Positions 1 through 10,802 of a DNA stretch of 47,066 nt are shown here, piece after piece; the first letter of the stretch is position 1, and every line of letters starts with the position of its first letter. The stretch comes from Perkinsus olseni (lineage: Eukaryota > Perkinsozoa > Perkinsida > Perkinsidae). Below the pieces are notes generated by a model. That model saw nothing but the letters and a program-made list of their open reading frames with translations. It was not told the origin of the DNA and did no database searches. The stretch covers positions 1 through 47,066 of the forward strand of contig JABANP010000420.1 of assembly GCA_013115135.1 (NCBI GenBank), in the 5' to 3' direction. The position numbers and the translations under genes are program-made.

Positions 1-1009
1 TTGATGTCCTCGAGAAGGGTATTCATCATGTCTTCGATGGGCACTCATGAAGACGCTGATCGTTGTGTTGAAGACGAGTCAATCACGAGCATGACGCGGT
101 AGTATCGGAGGCGGGATAGACATACACCGCCCGCAGCGCCCCGAGAGTGTCACCGACGGCGATACCTTCGACGACGGCTCGCCATTCGAATGCTAGGGGA
201 CAGAGAAGAACGCTTCGAAACTTGGTGTGAAAACTTGGAACCCTTACGATTCCTCAACGCGGAATCTCCTCACTCTTCCAACCAAACTGTATCATTACTT
301 CATTTGCTCACGGAGATCCGGCCAGGACAGATCTTGTCTGAAGGAACCTTCCGACTTGATTTGCTGGTGCGAATTTGGATAATCCAACGGCGCGGTGAGT
401 GGCATACTGGGGTTGTTCACCCATTGCGCTACCTCTAGCGTCGCTGGCTAGCCCTGGTGAGTTCACCATCGGAGTTCGAGAATCTTCGATCCAGGCTTCC
501 ACTGTCCGTTCGAAGTGGTCTGAATGAATCGCGGCGGGCTTCAAAGTGGAGACTGGCTGTCAGTGAAAGCTCGACTCGAGCGAGTTCTGTATTGGCACGG
601 TCCAGACGGTGTCGTCGAAAGTATACCTACCTCCACACGTCACGCATAAGTCTCACTCGGGCTGGGACGCTGACCTGCTCTCGAACAGCATTAAGAGCGC
701 ATTGGCCCGACATAGCCGGGCCGACAATTCTGGCACTAGACTTGCGTTCACGCGGAAGCAGTCGGGAGTTGCCCAGATTTCAACGCAAGCCATTATCTCA
801 CGCCGTAGAGTGAACCCAGTGCTCGAGACTGTCTACTGCACGCATCACCCAAGCTGTGGTACGCGAGTACAAGCAACCCTTCGCAACCTTTCTCGGATTC
901 CCCCACTACGAGGAGCCAAGAAAAAAGGTAGATTTTCTCCATCGATAACCAGCGCCGAGCTTAGCATCACTGTTTCTTAGGCACCAAACATCCGGCTATC
1001 ACGATTAAC
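1..1009. other. Upstream part of the duplicated unit, no convincing gene
   Basis: Open frames of about 120 codons exist on the plus strand (457-813 and 609-980) and shorter ones on the minus strand. None starts with a signal peptide or shows a motif. Comparing with copy 2 (5489-6673), the frame at 609-980 is kept open, but the few differences fall on amino-acid-changing sites, and the minus-strand frames gain stops in one copy. I treat this as the 5-prime flank and promoter region of the gene at 1010. Confidence 0.5.
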
Positions 1010-1438
1010 ATGTCCTTCTCTCGCGCTATCATCCTCTTGCTGGCATCCTTGTCCATGGCCAAGAACTTTCCGCCTGAAGATGACTATTGTATGAAACCGA
1101 ATCTGGTCTTCACCGTGGATATCTTTTTCGAACACGTTACTCAACAACAACGCCATATTAACGCCATTCAAGTGCTGTACTTCAGTGCGAAGCTACCTCT
1201 GGTGGTCATCGTCACTGGTATAATCCCGTGGAAATCCAACTCTGGAAACACGGCTATCGCCCTGGACATCAAGAACAAGAACTTCACCGATTTCGCGAAG
1301 ATCTTGAACTTTAATCCGACTGAGTGGGAGGAAATCTACTACAACCGTTCCAAGGATGCGTTCATTTTATCAATAAATGGTACACATATCGACGCATCAC
1401 ACGCTCAGTGTCCTACTACGACGCCCGGACCCCGGTAG
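1010..1438 (+). CDS. Small secreted protein, family A, copy 1
   Basis: A single-exon frame of 142 residues. The first ~17 residues (MSFSRAIILLLASLSMA) are a good signal peptide; the mature part begins KNFPPEDDYC. Two cysteines (in DDYC and near the end in HAQC), N-glycosylation sequons (NFT, NRS, NGT) and a Thr/Pro-rich tail follow. The family is not recognised; nothing shows an enzyme motif. A near-identical paralogue lies at 6674, and a broken, more distant relative at 14567 shares the patterns IPW, YNR and NGTH. Between the copies at 1010 and 6674 about 15 codons differ by amino acid and only 2 silently, so the protein is either evolving fast or unconstrained. Extracellular function is likely from the signal peptide alone. 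Confidence 0.8.
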   Translation: MSFSRAIILLLASLSMAKNFPPEDDYCMKPNLVFTVDIFFEHVTQQQRHINAIQVLYFSAKLPLVVIVTGIIPWKSNSGNTAIALDIKNKNFTDFAKILNFNPTEWEEIYYNRSKDAFILSINGTHIDASHAQCPTTTPGPR

Positions 1439-3150
1439 AAGGTAGGCAGGGTTCCACCGCAACAAGCAACTCGGTGAAGCTGCTGCTCCAGAACCGCTGA
1501 GGGTCGTCTAAACCTGCCTACAATGTAGGCCCCACATGGCGGTTTCTATGCCTAGTCCACATTAGAAGCACTTGACTACCTTGCTTTTAGTATTATTGCT
1601 TAAAGTCTGCTCATGTGGGAGAACGAGTTTGACAAATAACCACATTTTTTCACGTGGTGGTAAGGCTATGAGTAATTATTTCTCAGTATTTCTCAGTAAT
1701 ACGCTTTATTGGACAAATGGATTACTTCTGTTGGATTATTTGAGTTGAAGTTGCCATCTGTTTGATTTGAGGAAGTTTTTGTCGAAGATTAGTGAGGTAT
1801 CCAAAGAAGTCTCCGGCGCATTCGTCATACTCTGCGAGTTACATCAACATGGCGATCTCGTCGAGATCGGTTGCGATTCGCAACCGAATCGAAACCGAGT
1901 ATTCGCAACTTGCGAATGAAAAAGTTGTCATCCGCAACCGAAGTGGCCGAAGCACTTCACTCGTACGCATACAGCGCTTGCTCTTCGCTCACTGATACTT
2001 GCTCACAGCAGCAGGTTCTCTACAGTACGTTGCCTTTAATTCATCAATAACTGCAAAAACAGCACTCGCCCTCTTTACTGAATGATAGGCCCTCAACTAG
2101 CATGAAGATATTACTCCCAAAATAGTATTCAGTCGGATAACAGCCCAGCACGTGTACGTGAGGCATCGCGTATCCGGCTGCACTGAACCGGACGAGTCGA
2201 ACCCTGTATAACAGTCGAACTTGTGGTTGCCTGCCCAATTCGGTCCGAATAATTCGGACTGGGCGGAATTCAATGAGCACGCTGCACCTTCTAGCCGCAT
2301 GCGTCTACAGTAGAGCTCCCACTGGGAAGGCCAGTGGTCGGCATAGACACCGAGGGCGTTATAGTATAGTTCCCATATGGCTAGCCTACGAACGGAGTAA
2401 GTCCGCCGAAGTTTAAGCAAGCCAAACCGTAGCTGTCCCGTGTGACACAAGTTGGAGTTTTATAGCCGGGTAGCAGTGCTTCAAACTTTGTAGTACAGAG
2501 TGTCATCGATTCTCGAACTGTTGATGGGTTTTTCTCTTTTTCTTTCATACTTTGCACCCGCCATCAGGGACCCTTGCCACTGCTCGATAGTCGAGTGTCA
2601 CAGCGCATGGTGTGCATTCTGCAAGTCGTCTTTCACAGTCGATATACAACCCCCACGCTTGAGTCTCAAGTGGTGGTGCAAGTTTGAAGCGTCGTTCTCA
2701 ACGATACTGTCTCTGAGTCTCTTCTATAGACGAGTTGTTCTTAAGGGGAATGCACTAACTATGGATGATTGGGTGCGTTTCGCCGTCACAGCAACGGCGT
2801 TGCTAGCTGGCTTACTCTCAGTTTGAAAGATTCGCAAGTTGAGCTCGGGAGAGAAAGAGTGGCACACTCAGGAATTCAGTGGTTGAGAAATGGAAAAGAG
2901 GACACCCGCACTAAATTCTGCTGCGCCCATACCGCTCGACAAGGCTAGCGATAAAATCCTTTTTTCGAGCGGTGATTCGTTTTCCTCGTACATGCGAGTA
3001 CTACTCGAAAGTCAGATCTAGCCTAATAGTCTCAGATGCCTAGGAAGATGAGGCTGTGACACAAGCACAGCAGCAGGACCCAGATGCATATTGGTAGGGT
3101 GCATTCCTGTGGGATGGCTTCATGCAGTGTTGGAGCTGATAATCTCCCAA
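1439..3150. other. Spacer between the two genes of unit copy 1
   Basis: AT-rich just after the first gene (1560-1760), then mixed. A 117-codon minus-strand frame (2097-2450) and a 108-codon plus-strand frame (2500-2826) exist. The minus frame is open in both copies, but the differences there change amino acids and it has no motif. In copy 2 the plus frame is not kept intact. No gene is supported. It probably holds the promoter of the gene at 3151. Confidence 0.5.
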
Positions 3151-3956
3151 ATGCCGGCTAAACAGTTCGTCATTGTTACTGCAACCCTGGCGTCCAAAGC
3201 GCTCTTCGTGAAAGGAACAAGCAGCACGGCGGCTTCTCGCGGTGTAAGAGCAGTAACGGCTGAGTTTCATCGAAAGTGGAATGCCACTATTACATACTTC
3301 GTATGACAGAAGGTTCCCTTGTAATCACTTCCTTGGATTAAAATGCTCCGCTCTCAGGGCTACCCTCCATTCTCGTACCACTCCCACAACCTTCCCCCTT
3401 TTGACGAGGACAGAACTGTCCGATGCAACTTTGGCAAAGAGATGCTCAAGGGGGAAGAGTCTCCGCAGTTCCGAATCGAACTCTCCTCTAGGAACAAGAC
3501 GTCAACAGGGCTAGCGCGTTGCCCCGAAACTCGAGACAGACCGAGTTTCGAATTACAGTATGCTATGATTCCAACCTGTTCGTTTCAGTATTTGATCCTC
3601 GCAGTTACTCGGTTAGCAGAATTTGGTGGTATAAGCCAAATTACCGCATCAGCAGTCGCTCCTATAGCTTCATGGGTGTTTGGCCCCCATGGGAGAAATA
3701 TACCCGCGAGCAGGACCCCCTCGCAGCCGTACACTGGGATGTTAAGGATGCTGTCGATAGACTCTATTCACGTATTCCGAAGACCGACAAGATGGCTGAG
3801 GGAATCTGCGCCGAGGCTATCGCGAATATCCGTCAGAAATTTCCCACGTATCAATATTTATGCACCAAGTTATACGACATCGCTGAGAGAGCACTCCGTG
3901 CTGGTGGGTGTAAACCCGACGGCGACGGACTACATCCCATGGGTGGTGGACTGTGA
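3151..3956 (+). pseudogene. Secreted protein, family B, copy 1, with a chimeric 3-prime end
   Basis: The start ATG at 3151 opens a signal peptide (MPAKQFVIVTATLASKALFV). Proposed exons are 3151-3243, 3358-3557 and 3605-3956, with donor gtaaga and acceptor ctctcag for intron 1 (114 nt, phase 0). The second intron (3558-3604) is less certain; a frame change must occur there in any case. The last exon carries the conserved stretch WPPWEKYTREQDPL and a helical region (DVKDAVDRLYSRI). Copy 2 has the same structure. In copy 1 the normal end after RALRAGG is replaced by the tail of the family-A-like gene also seen at 14757, read out of frame, so the last ~15 residues are foreign. Function unknown; may still be expressed. 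Confidence 0.55.
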
Positions 3957-4125
3957 CTGTTCGGCCTTGCATTTGTTCACCTCCGTTGAGAACTGTTTCG
4001 CAAGGTCCATCACCGTGGATGTGACAAAGTAGGACGATATTTCCTACAATCGTACTGATGATACATTCACTTTGTCGGTGAATGGTACCCATCTCGTCGC
4101 GTCTCCTGACCAATGTCCTTTCTAG
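3905..4125 (+). pseudogene. Transplanted 3-prime fragment of a family-A-like gene
   Basis: This fragment matches 14757-14982 almost base for base and encodes the C-terminal half of a family-A-like secreted protein (TDYIPWVVDC through NGTHL). It has no start or signal peptide of its own. A TGG to TAG change near 4030 puts a stop inside the fragment relative to the copy at 14757. Its 5-prime edge is the recombination junction with the family-B gene. Confidence 0.85.
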
Positions 4126-5488
4126 CGGTTGTCCCGATGTCGGCTAGCCGAAGCCCTGCGCCTTGCCTGGTCTCCTCGACGTAAAACCTCTAACTACGGG
4201 GACTGGGAGTCGGGGCGGTGGCCACGACGGACCTGCAGGCGGTGAGGGCGACAAGGAGCTACGCCGAATGCCCTTCCTGTGGCCTTGCGCCAACAGTTCC
4301 TGCGTTTGGCTGCGCACAGCGGGCACACAACCCCTACGCGTGTAGCGGCCAGCCCAGCGAGGACCTACACCCGGATATTGGGGCAGGTCCAGGCTCACCC
4401 GTAGTCTCGGTTAGTGGGTAGGGCGGGATTGATCGGCTCACGCAAAGGCTGCAGAGCCGCTCAGATTGAGATACTAGAAGGAAAGAGAGGGGACTAGGGG
4501 CTAGTCACGTCGTCCTCTATGGCGAGGCGCAGACCAGCCACCGGGAGTCCTGCGGCTATGACCGCATTGTTTTCAAGACAAATTGATCGACTCGCGCAGA
4601 GGCTGCAGGGTCGCTCAAATCGTTACCGAGAAAACATGAAGACAAACTGACAGACTAAAGGTGGCTCGGGTTCACGCGTTTAGCAGAACCGCCTCCCTTT
4701 CGTCGAGGAAGATATACCGCGGTAGTACCGCGACAGTACTAGAAGATTACACCCTGACAACAATCAGTATTACGAGAAGGTGAATCCGTCCTGGCTAGCG
4801 CTCTAGCCAATGCTGCTAGCACACGAATATTGTCCCCTTTCGCGCCGGTTTCACCGTCGATAAAACCCTGCGGGATTTACCTCCGTACGGTCTTTATGAC
4901 ATTGTATGAGTTTAGTTCGATAGCTGTCTAGGCATACCAAAAGTTTTTGCCGTTGACAGCACCGGTATGAGTGATTCTTGATTCTGACGAGGTATTTTTT
5001 TGTAAAAGTAGAAGTGCGGTTACTCCCTTCAAAGTCGCGGCGGAGTCGGACTCGCTGCAGCAGCTGGTCGCAGGGCACCAGGGGGCCATTGAGAGCTTCA
5101 CCGTTGGCCGGCGAACATTCCAAGTTGGCGAAGTAATACTTTTGAGATCATCCGGCGAGTGCATTAACGTTGCAGATTGCGCAGTATTGGAGCGCATCTA
5201 AGCAGCAATGGTTGAAGTGTCGTGTCTGCCGTCTCGCCTCTGATGGGCGTCGCGTGGTCATCGACAAACAGCTGACAGGATGCACGGCAAGGGTCGAGTA
5301 GGTTTCGTCTTCTGAATTTCCCTGGAACTAGGAGTACCGATGCTAATGCTGCTCGTCATGGTTTGTTCCGGATGATACTCGACGAGCTCTGACTTGAGAG
5401 ATGCCGTCCGTGCGTGAGCTCTTCCCTCTCAGAGTTTCCGATATCATCCAGGCCGGCGACGCGCATGGCGATAAACCTTTGGCTGCTT
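4126..5488. other. Spacer between duplicated units
   Basis: No gene supported. The first 50 bases continue the match to 14982-15031. Positions 4888-5005 then match 15039-15155, so the copy at 15031 lacks about 700 bases present here (or this copy gained them). The extra piece is GC-rich and contains a direct repeat of about 45 bases (about 4428-4475 and 4583-4630, cores CTGCAGAGCC and CTGCAGGGTC). A 67-codon GC-rich frame at 4218-4421 has two CxxC-like cysteines but no recognisable domain. Confidence 0.5.
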
Positions 5489-6673
5489 TTGATGTCCTCG
5501 AGAAGGGTATTTATCATGTCTTCGATGGGCACTCATGAAGACGCTGATCGTTGTGTTGAACACGAGTCAATCATGAGCATCACGCGATAGCATCGGAGGT
5601 GGGATAGACATACACCGCCCGCAGCGCCTCGAGAGTGTCACCGACGGTGATACCTTAGACGACGGCTCGCCATTCGAATGCTAGGGGACAGAGAAGAACG
5701 CTTCAAAACTTGGTGTGAAAACTTGGAACCCTCACGATTCCTCAACGCGGAATCTCCTCACTCTTCCACTGAGGAAAAAATATCTGAAACCCTTCTCTTC
5801 GATGAGAAGTGAGAGCTGTTTCAAGAAACTTACACCATTCGAAAGCTCTACAAATTTGGGATCTAATGAGCTCTGAACCCCCAGTGTGTTCGTACTTCAA
5901 CTCAATGAGTTGAACTCATTCAGGTCAGCTCTGGACAATTTTTTACCAAACTGTATCATTACTTCATTTGCTCACGGGTATCCGGCCAGGACAGATCTTG
6001 TCTGAAGGAACCTTCCGATTTGATTTGCTGGTGCGAATTTGGATAATCCGACGGCGCGGTGAGTGGCATCTTGGGGTTGTTCACTCATTGCGCTACCTCT
6101 AGCGTCGCTGGCTAGCCCTGGTGAGTTCACCATCGGAGTTCGAGAATCTTCGATCCAGGCTTCCACTGTCCGTTCGAAGTGGTCTGAATGAGTCGCGACG
6201 GGCTTCAAAGTGCAGACTGGCTGTCAGTGAAAGCTCGACTCGAGCGAGTTCTGTATTGCCACGGTCCAGACGGTGTCGTCGAAAGTATACCTACCTCCAC
6301 ACGTCACGCATAAGTCTCACTCGGGCTGGGACGCTGACCTGCTCTCGAACAGCATTAAGAGCGCATTGGCCCGACATAGCCGGGCCGACAATTCTGGCAC
6401 TAGATTTGACCTCACACGGAAGCAGTCGGCTGTTGCTCAGACTTCGACGCAAGCCATTATCTCGCGCCGCAGAGTGAACCCAGTGCTCGAGACTGTCTAC
6501 TGCACGCATCACCCAAGCTGTGGTACGCGAGTACAAGCAACCCTTCGCAACCTTTCTCGGATTCCCCCACTACGAGGAGCCAAGAAAAAAGGTAGATTTT
6601 CTCCATCGATAACCAGCGCCGAGCTTAGCATCACTGTTTCTTAGGCACCAAACATCCGGCTATCACGATTAAC
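5489..6673. other. Upstream part of unit copy 2, no convincing gene
   Basis: Equivalent to 1-1009 plus the 176-bp insertion. No convincing gene was found; short frames on both strands lack motifs. It is presumably the promoter region of the secreted-protein gene at 6674. Confidence 0.5.
5769..5944. mobile_element. 176-bp insertion present only in unit copy 2
   Basis: Copy 1 reads continuously through ctcttccaaccaaactg at about 270, whereas copy 2 has 176 extra bases between ctcttcca and accaaactg. The insert ends in a T-rich run (caatttttt) and contains the near-palindrome caactcaatgagttg. No clear terminal inverted repeats and no obvious target duplication are seen. It could be a short non-autonomous element, or sequence lost from copy 1. 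Confidence 0.6.
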
Positions 6674-7105
6674 ATGTCCTTCCCTCGCGCTATCATCCTC
6701 TTGCTGGCATCCTTGTCCATGGCCAAGAACTTTCCGCCTGAAGATGACTACTGTATCAAACCGAATCTGGTCTTCACCGCGGCTATCTTTTTCGAGCACG
6801 TTACTCAACAACAACGCCATATTAACGCCATTCAAGTGCTGTACTTCATTGAGAAGCTACCTCTGGAGGTCAACGTCACTGGTATAATCCCGTGGAAATC
6901 CAACTCTGGAAACACGGCTATCGCCCTGGACATCAAGAACAAGAACTTCACCGATTTCGCGAAGGTCTTCCACTTTAATCCGACTGAGTGGGAGGAAATC
7001 CCCTACAACCGTTCCAAGGATGCGTTCACTTTATCAATAAATGGTACACCTATGGACGCATCACACGCTCAGTGTCATACTACTACGACGCCCGGACCCC
7101 GGTAG
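6674..7105 (+). CDS. Small secreted protein, family A, copy 2
   Basis: Single-exon frame of 143 residues with signal peptide MSFPRAIILLLASLSMA. Same layout as the copy at 1010: FPPEDDYC at the mature N-terminus, sequons NFT, NRS and NGT, and a Thr/Pro-rich C-terminus with one extra codon. Nearly all differences from copy 1 change the amino acid, for example a Ser-Ala pair to Ile-Glu and Tyr to Pro. They are spread along the mature part, while the signal peptide has only one change. The family is unknown. It is likely exported, and diversification after duplication is the most notable property. Confidence 0.8.
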   Translation: MSFPRAIILLLASLSMAKNFPPEDDYCIKPNLVFTAAIFFEHVTQQQRHINAIQVLYFIEKLPLEVNVTGIIPWKSNSGNTAIALDIKNKNFTDFAKVFHFNPTEWEEIPYNRSKDAFTLSINGTPMDASHAQCHTTTTPGPR

Positions 7106-8821
7106 AAGGTAGGCAGGGTTCCACCGCAACAAGCAACTCGTTGCGGTGAAGCTGCTGCTCCAGAACCGCTGAGGGTCGTCTAAACCTGCCTACAATGTAG
7201 GCCCCACATGGCGGGTTCTATGCCTAGTCCACACTAGAAGCACTTGACTACCTTGCTTTTAGTATTATTGCTTAAAGTCTGCTCGTGTGGGAGAACGAGT
7301 TTGACAAATAACCACATTTTTTCACGTGGTGGTAAGGCTATGAGTAATTATTTCTCAGTATTTCTCAGTAATACGCTCTATTGGACAGATAGATTACTTC
7401 TGTTGGATTATTTGAGTTGAATTTGCCATCTGTCTGATTTGAGGAAGTTTTTGTCGAAGATTAGTGAGGTATTCAAAGAAGTCTCCGGCGCATTCGTCAT
7501 ACTCTGCGAGTTACATCAACATGGCGATCTCGTTGAGATCGGTTGCGATTCGCAACCAAATCGAAACCGAGTATTCGCAACTTGCGAATGAAAAGTTGTC
7601 ATCCGCAACCGAAGTGGCCGAAGCACTTCACTCGTACGCATACAGCGCTTGCTCTTCGCTCACTGATACTTGCTCACAGCAGCAGGTTCTCTACAGTACG
7701 TTGCCTTTAATTCATCAATAACTGCAAAAACAGCACTCGCCCTCTCTACTGAATGATAGGCCCTCAACTAGCATGGAGATATTACTCCCAAAATAGTATT
7801 CAGTCGGATAACAGCCCAGCACGTGTACGTGAGGCATCGCGTATCCGGCTGCACTGAACCGGACGAGTCCAGCCCTGTATAACAGTCGAGCTTGTGGTTG
7901 CCTGCCCAATTCGGTCCGAATGATTCGGACTGGGCGGAATTCAATGAGCACGCTGCACCTTCTAGCCGCATGCGTCTACAGTAGAGCTCCCACTGGGAAG
8001 GCCAGTGGTCGGCATAGACACCGAGGGCGTTATAGTATAGTTCCCATATGGCTAGCCTACGAACGGAGTAAGTCCGCCGAAGTTTAAGCAAGCCAAACCG
8101 TAGCTGTCCCGTGTGACACAAGTTGAAGTTTTATAGCCGGGTAGCAGTGCTTCAAACTTTGTAGTACAGAGTGTCATCGATTCTCGAACTGTTGATGGGT
8201 TTTTCTCTTTTTCTTTCATACTTTGCACCCGCCATCAGGGACCCTTGCCACTGCTCGATAGTCGAGTGTCACAGCGCATGGTGTGCATTCTGCAAGTCGT
8301 CTTTCACAGTCGATATACAACCCCCACGCTTGAGCCTCAAGTGGTGGTGAAAGTTTGAAGCGTCGTTCTCAACGATACTGTCTCTGAGTCTCTTCTATGG
8401 ACGAGTTGTTCTCCAGGGGAATGCACTAACTACGGATGATTGGGTGCGTTTTGCCGTCACAGCAACGGCGTTGCTAGCTGGCTTACTCTCAGTTTGAAAG
8501 ATCCGCGAGTTGAGCTCGGGAGAGAAAGAGTGGCACACTCAGGAATTCAGTGGTTGAGAAATGGAAAAGGTGGCACCCGCACTAAATGCTGCTGCGCCCA
8601 TCCCGCTCGACAAGGCTCGCGATAAAATTTTTCTTTCGAGCGGTGAATCGTTTTCCTCGTACATCCGAGTACTACTCGAACGTTAGATCTAGCCTAATAG
8701 CCTCAGATGCGTAGGAAGATGAGGCTGTGACACAAGCACAGCAGCAGGACCCAGATGCATATTGGTAGGGTGCATTCCTGTGGAATGGCTTCATGCAGTG
8801 TTGGAGCTGATAATCTCCCAA
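7106..8821. other. Spacer between the two genes of unit copy 2
   Basis: Same content as 1439-3150, with small differences (a 4-bp insertion after caagcaactcg and several single-base changes). No gene supported. Open minus-strand frames here overlap those of copy 1 but show no sign of selection. Confidence 0.5.
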
Positions 8822-9603
8822 ATGCCGGCTAAACAGTTCGTCATTGTTACTGCAACCCTGGCGTCCAACGCGCTCTTCGTGAAAGGAACAAGCAGCACGG
8901 CGGCTTCTCGCGGTGTAAGAGCAGTAACGGCTGAGTTTCATCGAAAGTGGAATGCCACTATTACATACTTCGTATAACAGAAGGTTCCCTTGTAATCACT
9001 TCCTTGGACTAGGCTGCTCCGCTCTCAGGGCTACCCTCCATTCTCGTACCACTCCTACAACCTTCCCCCTTTTGACGAGGACAGAACTGTCCGATGCAAT
9101 TTCGGCAAAGAGATGCTCAAGGGAGAAGAGTCTCCGCAGTTCCGAATCGAGCTCTCCTCTAGGAACAAGACGTCAACAGGGCTAGCGCGTTGCCCCGAAA
9201 CTCGAGACAGACCGAGTTTCGAATTACAGTATGCTATGGTTCCAACCTGTTCGTTTCAGTATTTGATCCTCGCAGTTACTCGGTTAGCAGAATTTGGTGG
9301 TATAAGCCAAATTACCGCATCAGCAGTCGCTCCTATAGCTTCATGGGTGTTTGGCCCCCATGGGAGAAATATACCCGCGAGCAGGACCCCCTCGCAGCCG
9401 TACACTGGGATGTTAAGGATGCTGTCGATAGACTCTATTCACGTATTCCGAAGACCGACAAGATGGCTGAGGGAATCTGCGCCGAGGCTATCACAAATAT
9501 CCGTCAGAAATTTCCCACGTACCGAGATTTATGCACCAAGTTATACGACATCGCTCAGAGAGCACTCCGTGCTGGTGGGGACAGAGTGAAGGTGACGAAA
9601 TGA
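8822..9603 (+). CDS. Secreted protein, family B, copy 2
   Basis: Proposed exons 8822-8914, 9029-9228 and 9276-9603 (phases 0 and 2 agree), giving about 206 residues. The first ~22 residues (MPAKQFVIVTATLASNALFV) form a signal peptide. Intron 1 has donor gtaaga and acceptor ctctcag and is 114 nt, as in copy 1. Intron 2 (47 nt) is a model that restores frame between the middle and last exons; a frameshift is the alternative. The last exon has an aromatic stretch (WPPWEKYTREQDPL) followed by charged, helical sequence ending KVTK. A degraded third copy at 10803 keeps this last exon in frame, which supports it as real coding sequence. Family not recognised; secretion is the only inference. Confidence 0.6.
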
Positions 9604-10190
9604 AGTGTTACCCCCACGCGCAAGTACTCCTTTATACACATTTATCAGCTTTTCCTTTGCCGTACCCTTGCCCTTGAATGAATCCTAAACACGTGATGAT
9701 GAATGCACACTGTTGTTGATGTTGTTTGGTGCGGCCATCCACGTGTCGTTTTTCGCTCAGTTCGGCCAGGTATTTTGTAACTCTTTGTAACACTACAGAG
9801 CAAGAAGCCGCCGTCTAGTTCTTGTGATATAACTTCACCCAACTCAATAATACTGATAAGAGTGATGGAACCCGCAATTAGGTAAACTGATCATAGCTGA
9901 TAGTTCTACTAGACCGAGGCAAGGGTATGGTTATTGTTAGCAAAGTTTTGTGAGAATAAGAACATCGTAGTTACCAAACATGCTCGATCGAATTGAAGAC
10001 GAAGAAAACCGAGTCTTGAGGGCTCAGAAAAAGACGCTTCGGTATCGGTTAAACAATCTTAGTGAGGGTTTGCACGGTGTCCCTGGTGCCGTAGTGTACA
10101 GCCCTTATGTCGCAGTGAGATTTACGCGCGACCGTAGAAATTGACGAGCATTGTTTTTGGTGTAGCGAATATCACGCGGTGGAAGTCATT
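9601..10190 (+). repeat. Repeat segment C1, matched at about 11266-11830
   Basis: From the stop codon of the family-B gene onward (tgaagtgtta..., ...gaatgaatcctaa...), this stretch matches the stretch after the degraded family-B copy at 11264. Shared landmarks are the poly-pyrimidine start, aataatactgata, ccgaggca and atgctcgatcg. It shows that the third unit copy also kept its downstream flank. Confidence 0.85.
10088..10190 (-). pseudogene. 3-prime remnant of a copy of the 11732-12496 gene
   Basis: On the minus strand this short piece matches the last ~30 codons of the secreted-protein gene at 11732-12496 (the FHRVIFATPKTM stretch corresponds to LHRVIFASPRTM). It has a stop after NFYGRA and drifts out of frame. 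Upstream of the remnant the sequence switches to unrelated family-B unit DNA, so only the tail of the gene was carried along in the duplication. Confidence 0.75.
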
Positions 10191-10199
10191 GCTTCTGGT

Positions 10200-10802
10200 T
10201 CAACAGTTCAAGTTTCTGGTTGCCTGGCCGGTTCGGTCTGAGTAATTCGGACTGGGCGGAATTCAATGAGCAGTGCTCATTGAGCACGCTGCAGTGCAGC
10301 GGCTGCACCTTGTAGCCGCATGCGTCTACAGTAGAACATTCACGGAGAAGGCTAGTGGTCGGCATGAAGACCGCCATACAAACCGAGGGCGTTGAAGTAT
10401 ATTGCATTTACTATACTTGACTGGGTGCGCTTCGCCGTCGCAGCAACGGCGTTGCTACAAGCAACGAGTAAGCCAGGACCAGCTAGCTCGGGAGAGGAAA
10501 AAGCGGCACGTGCAGGTCAAGAAATGAAAAACTGGCACCCGCGCTGTGGGTGCCGCTGCGCCCGCTAAGGGCCTGCTGCGCGCATGTCGCTCGACAAGGC
10601 CAGGGATAATATTTTTCTTTCGAGCGGTGATTCATTTTCCCGTACCGTTCGAACGTTAGATCATAGCCTGAGGCTATCAGCCTCAGACGCCTAAGAAGAT
10701 GAGGCTGTGAAACAACCACAGCAGTAGGACCCAGAGGCATACTAGCAGTGTGCATTTCTGTGGGAATTGCTTCATGCAGTATCAAAGCTGAGCCTCGGTC
10801 AA
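10200..10802 (+). repeat. Degraded third copy of the unit, noncoding part
   Basis: Patches match 2210-3150 of unit copy 1: ggactgggcggaattc near 10250, gccgcatgcgtctacag near 10315, and gagcggtgattc near 10622. They are separated by deletions, so about 1 kb of the unit is reduced to 600 bases. No intact gene. Confidence 0.8.

Larger units (their letters stand above)
1..3905 (+). repeat. Tandem segmental duplication, unit copy 1
   Basis: This segment is nearly identical, over its whole length, to the segment starting at 5489. The match runs from the first base of the window to the end of the second gene, where it stops abruptly inside the motif gtgctggtgg at about 3905. By eye the noncoding parts differ by roughly 2 percent. 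The left edge lies outside the window, so the true unit may be longer. The unit contains an upstream stretch with no convincing gene, a small secreted-protein gene at 1010, and a second signal-peptide gene starting at 3151. Confidence 0.93.
5489..9603 (+). repeat. Tandem segmental duplication, unit copy 2
   Basis: Second copy of the unit at 1-3905, in the same orientation. It differs by scattered substitutions, small indels, and one 176-bp insertion near its start (5769-5944). Unlike copy 1 it keeps what looks like the native end of the family-B gene, and the match to a degraded third copy continues downstream to about 11.8 kb. Confidence 0.93.

Noticed and set aside
2097..2450. 117-codon minus-strand frame conserved in both tandem units
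   Set aside because: Unit identity alone keeps it open; differences change amino acids without a pattern, and the degraded third copy does not preserve it.
4765..4773. CAGTATTAC, a match to the CRESS origin nonamer NANTATTAC
   Set aside because: It is 22 kb from the Rep-like remnant, lacks a flanking stem, and a 9-base degenerate motif is expected by chance in a window this long.
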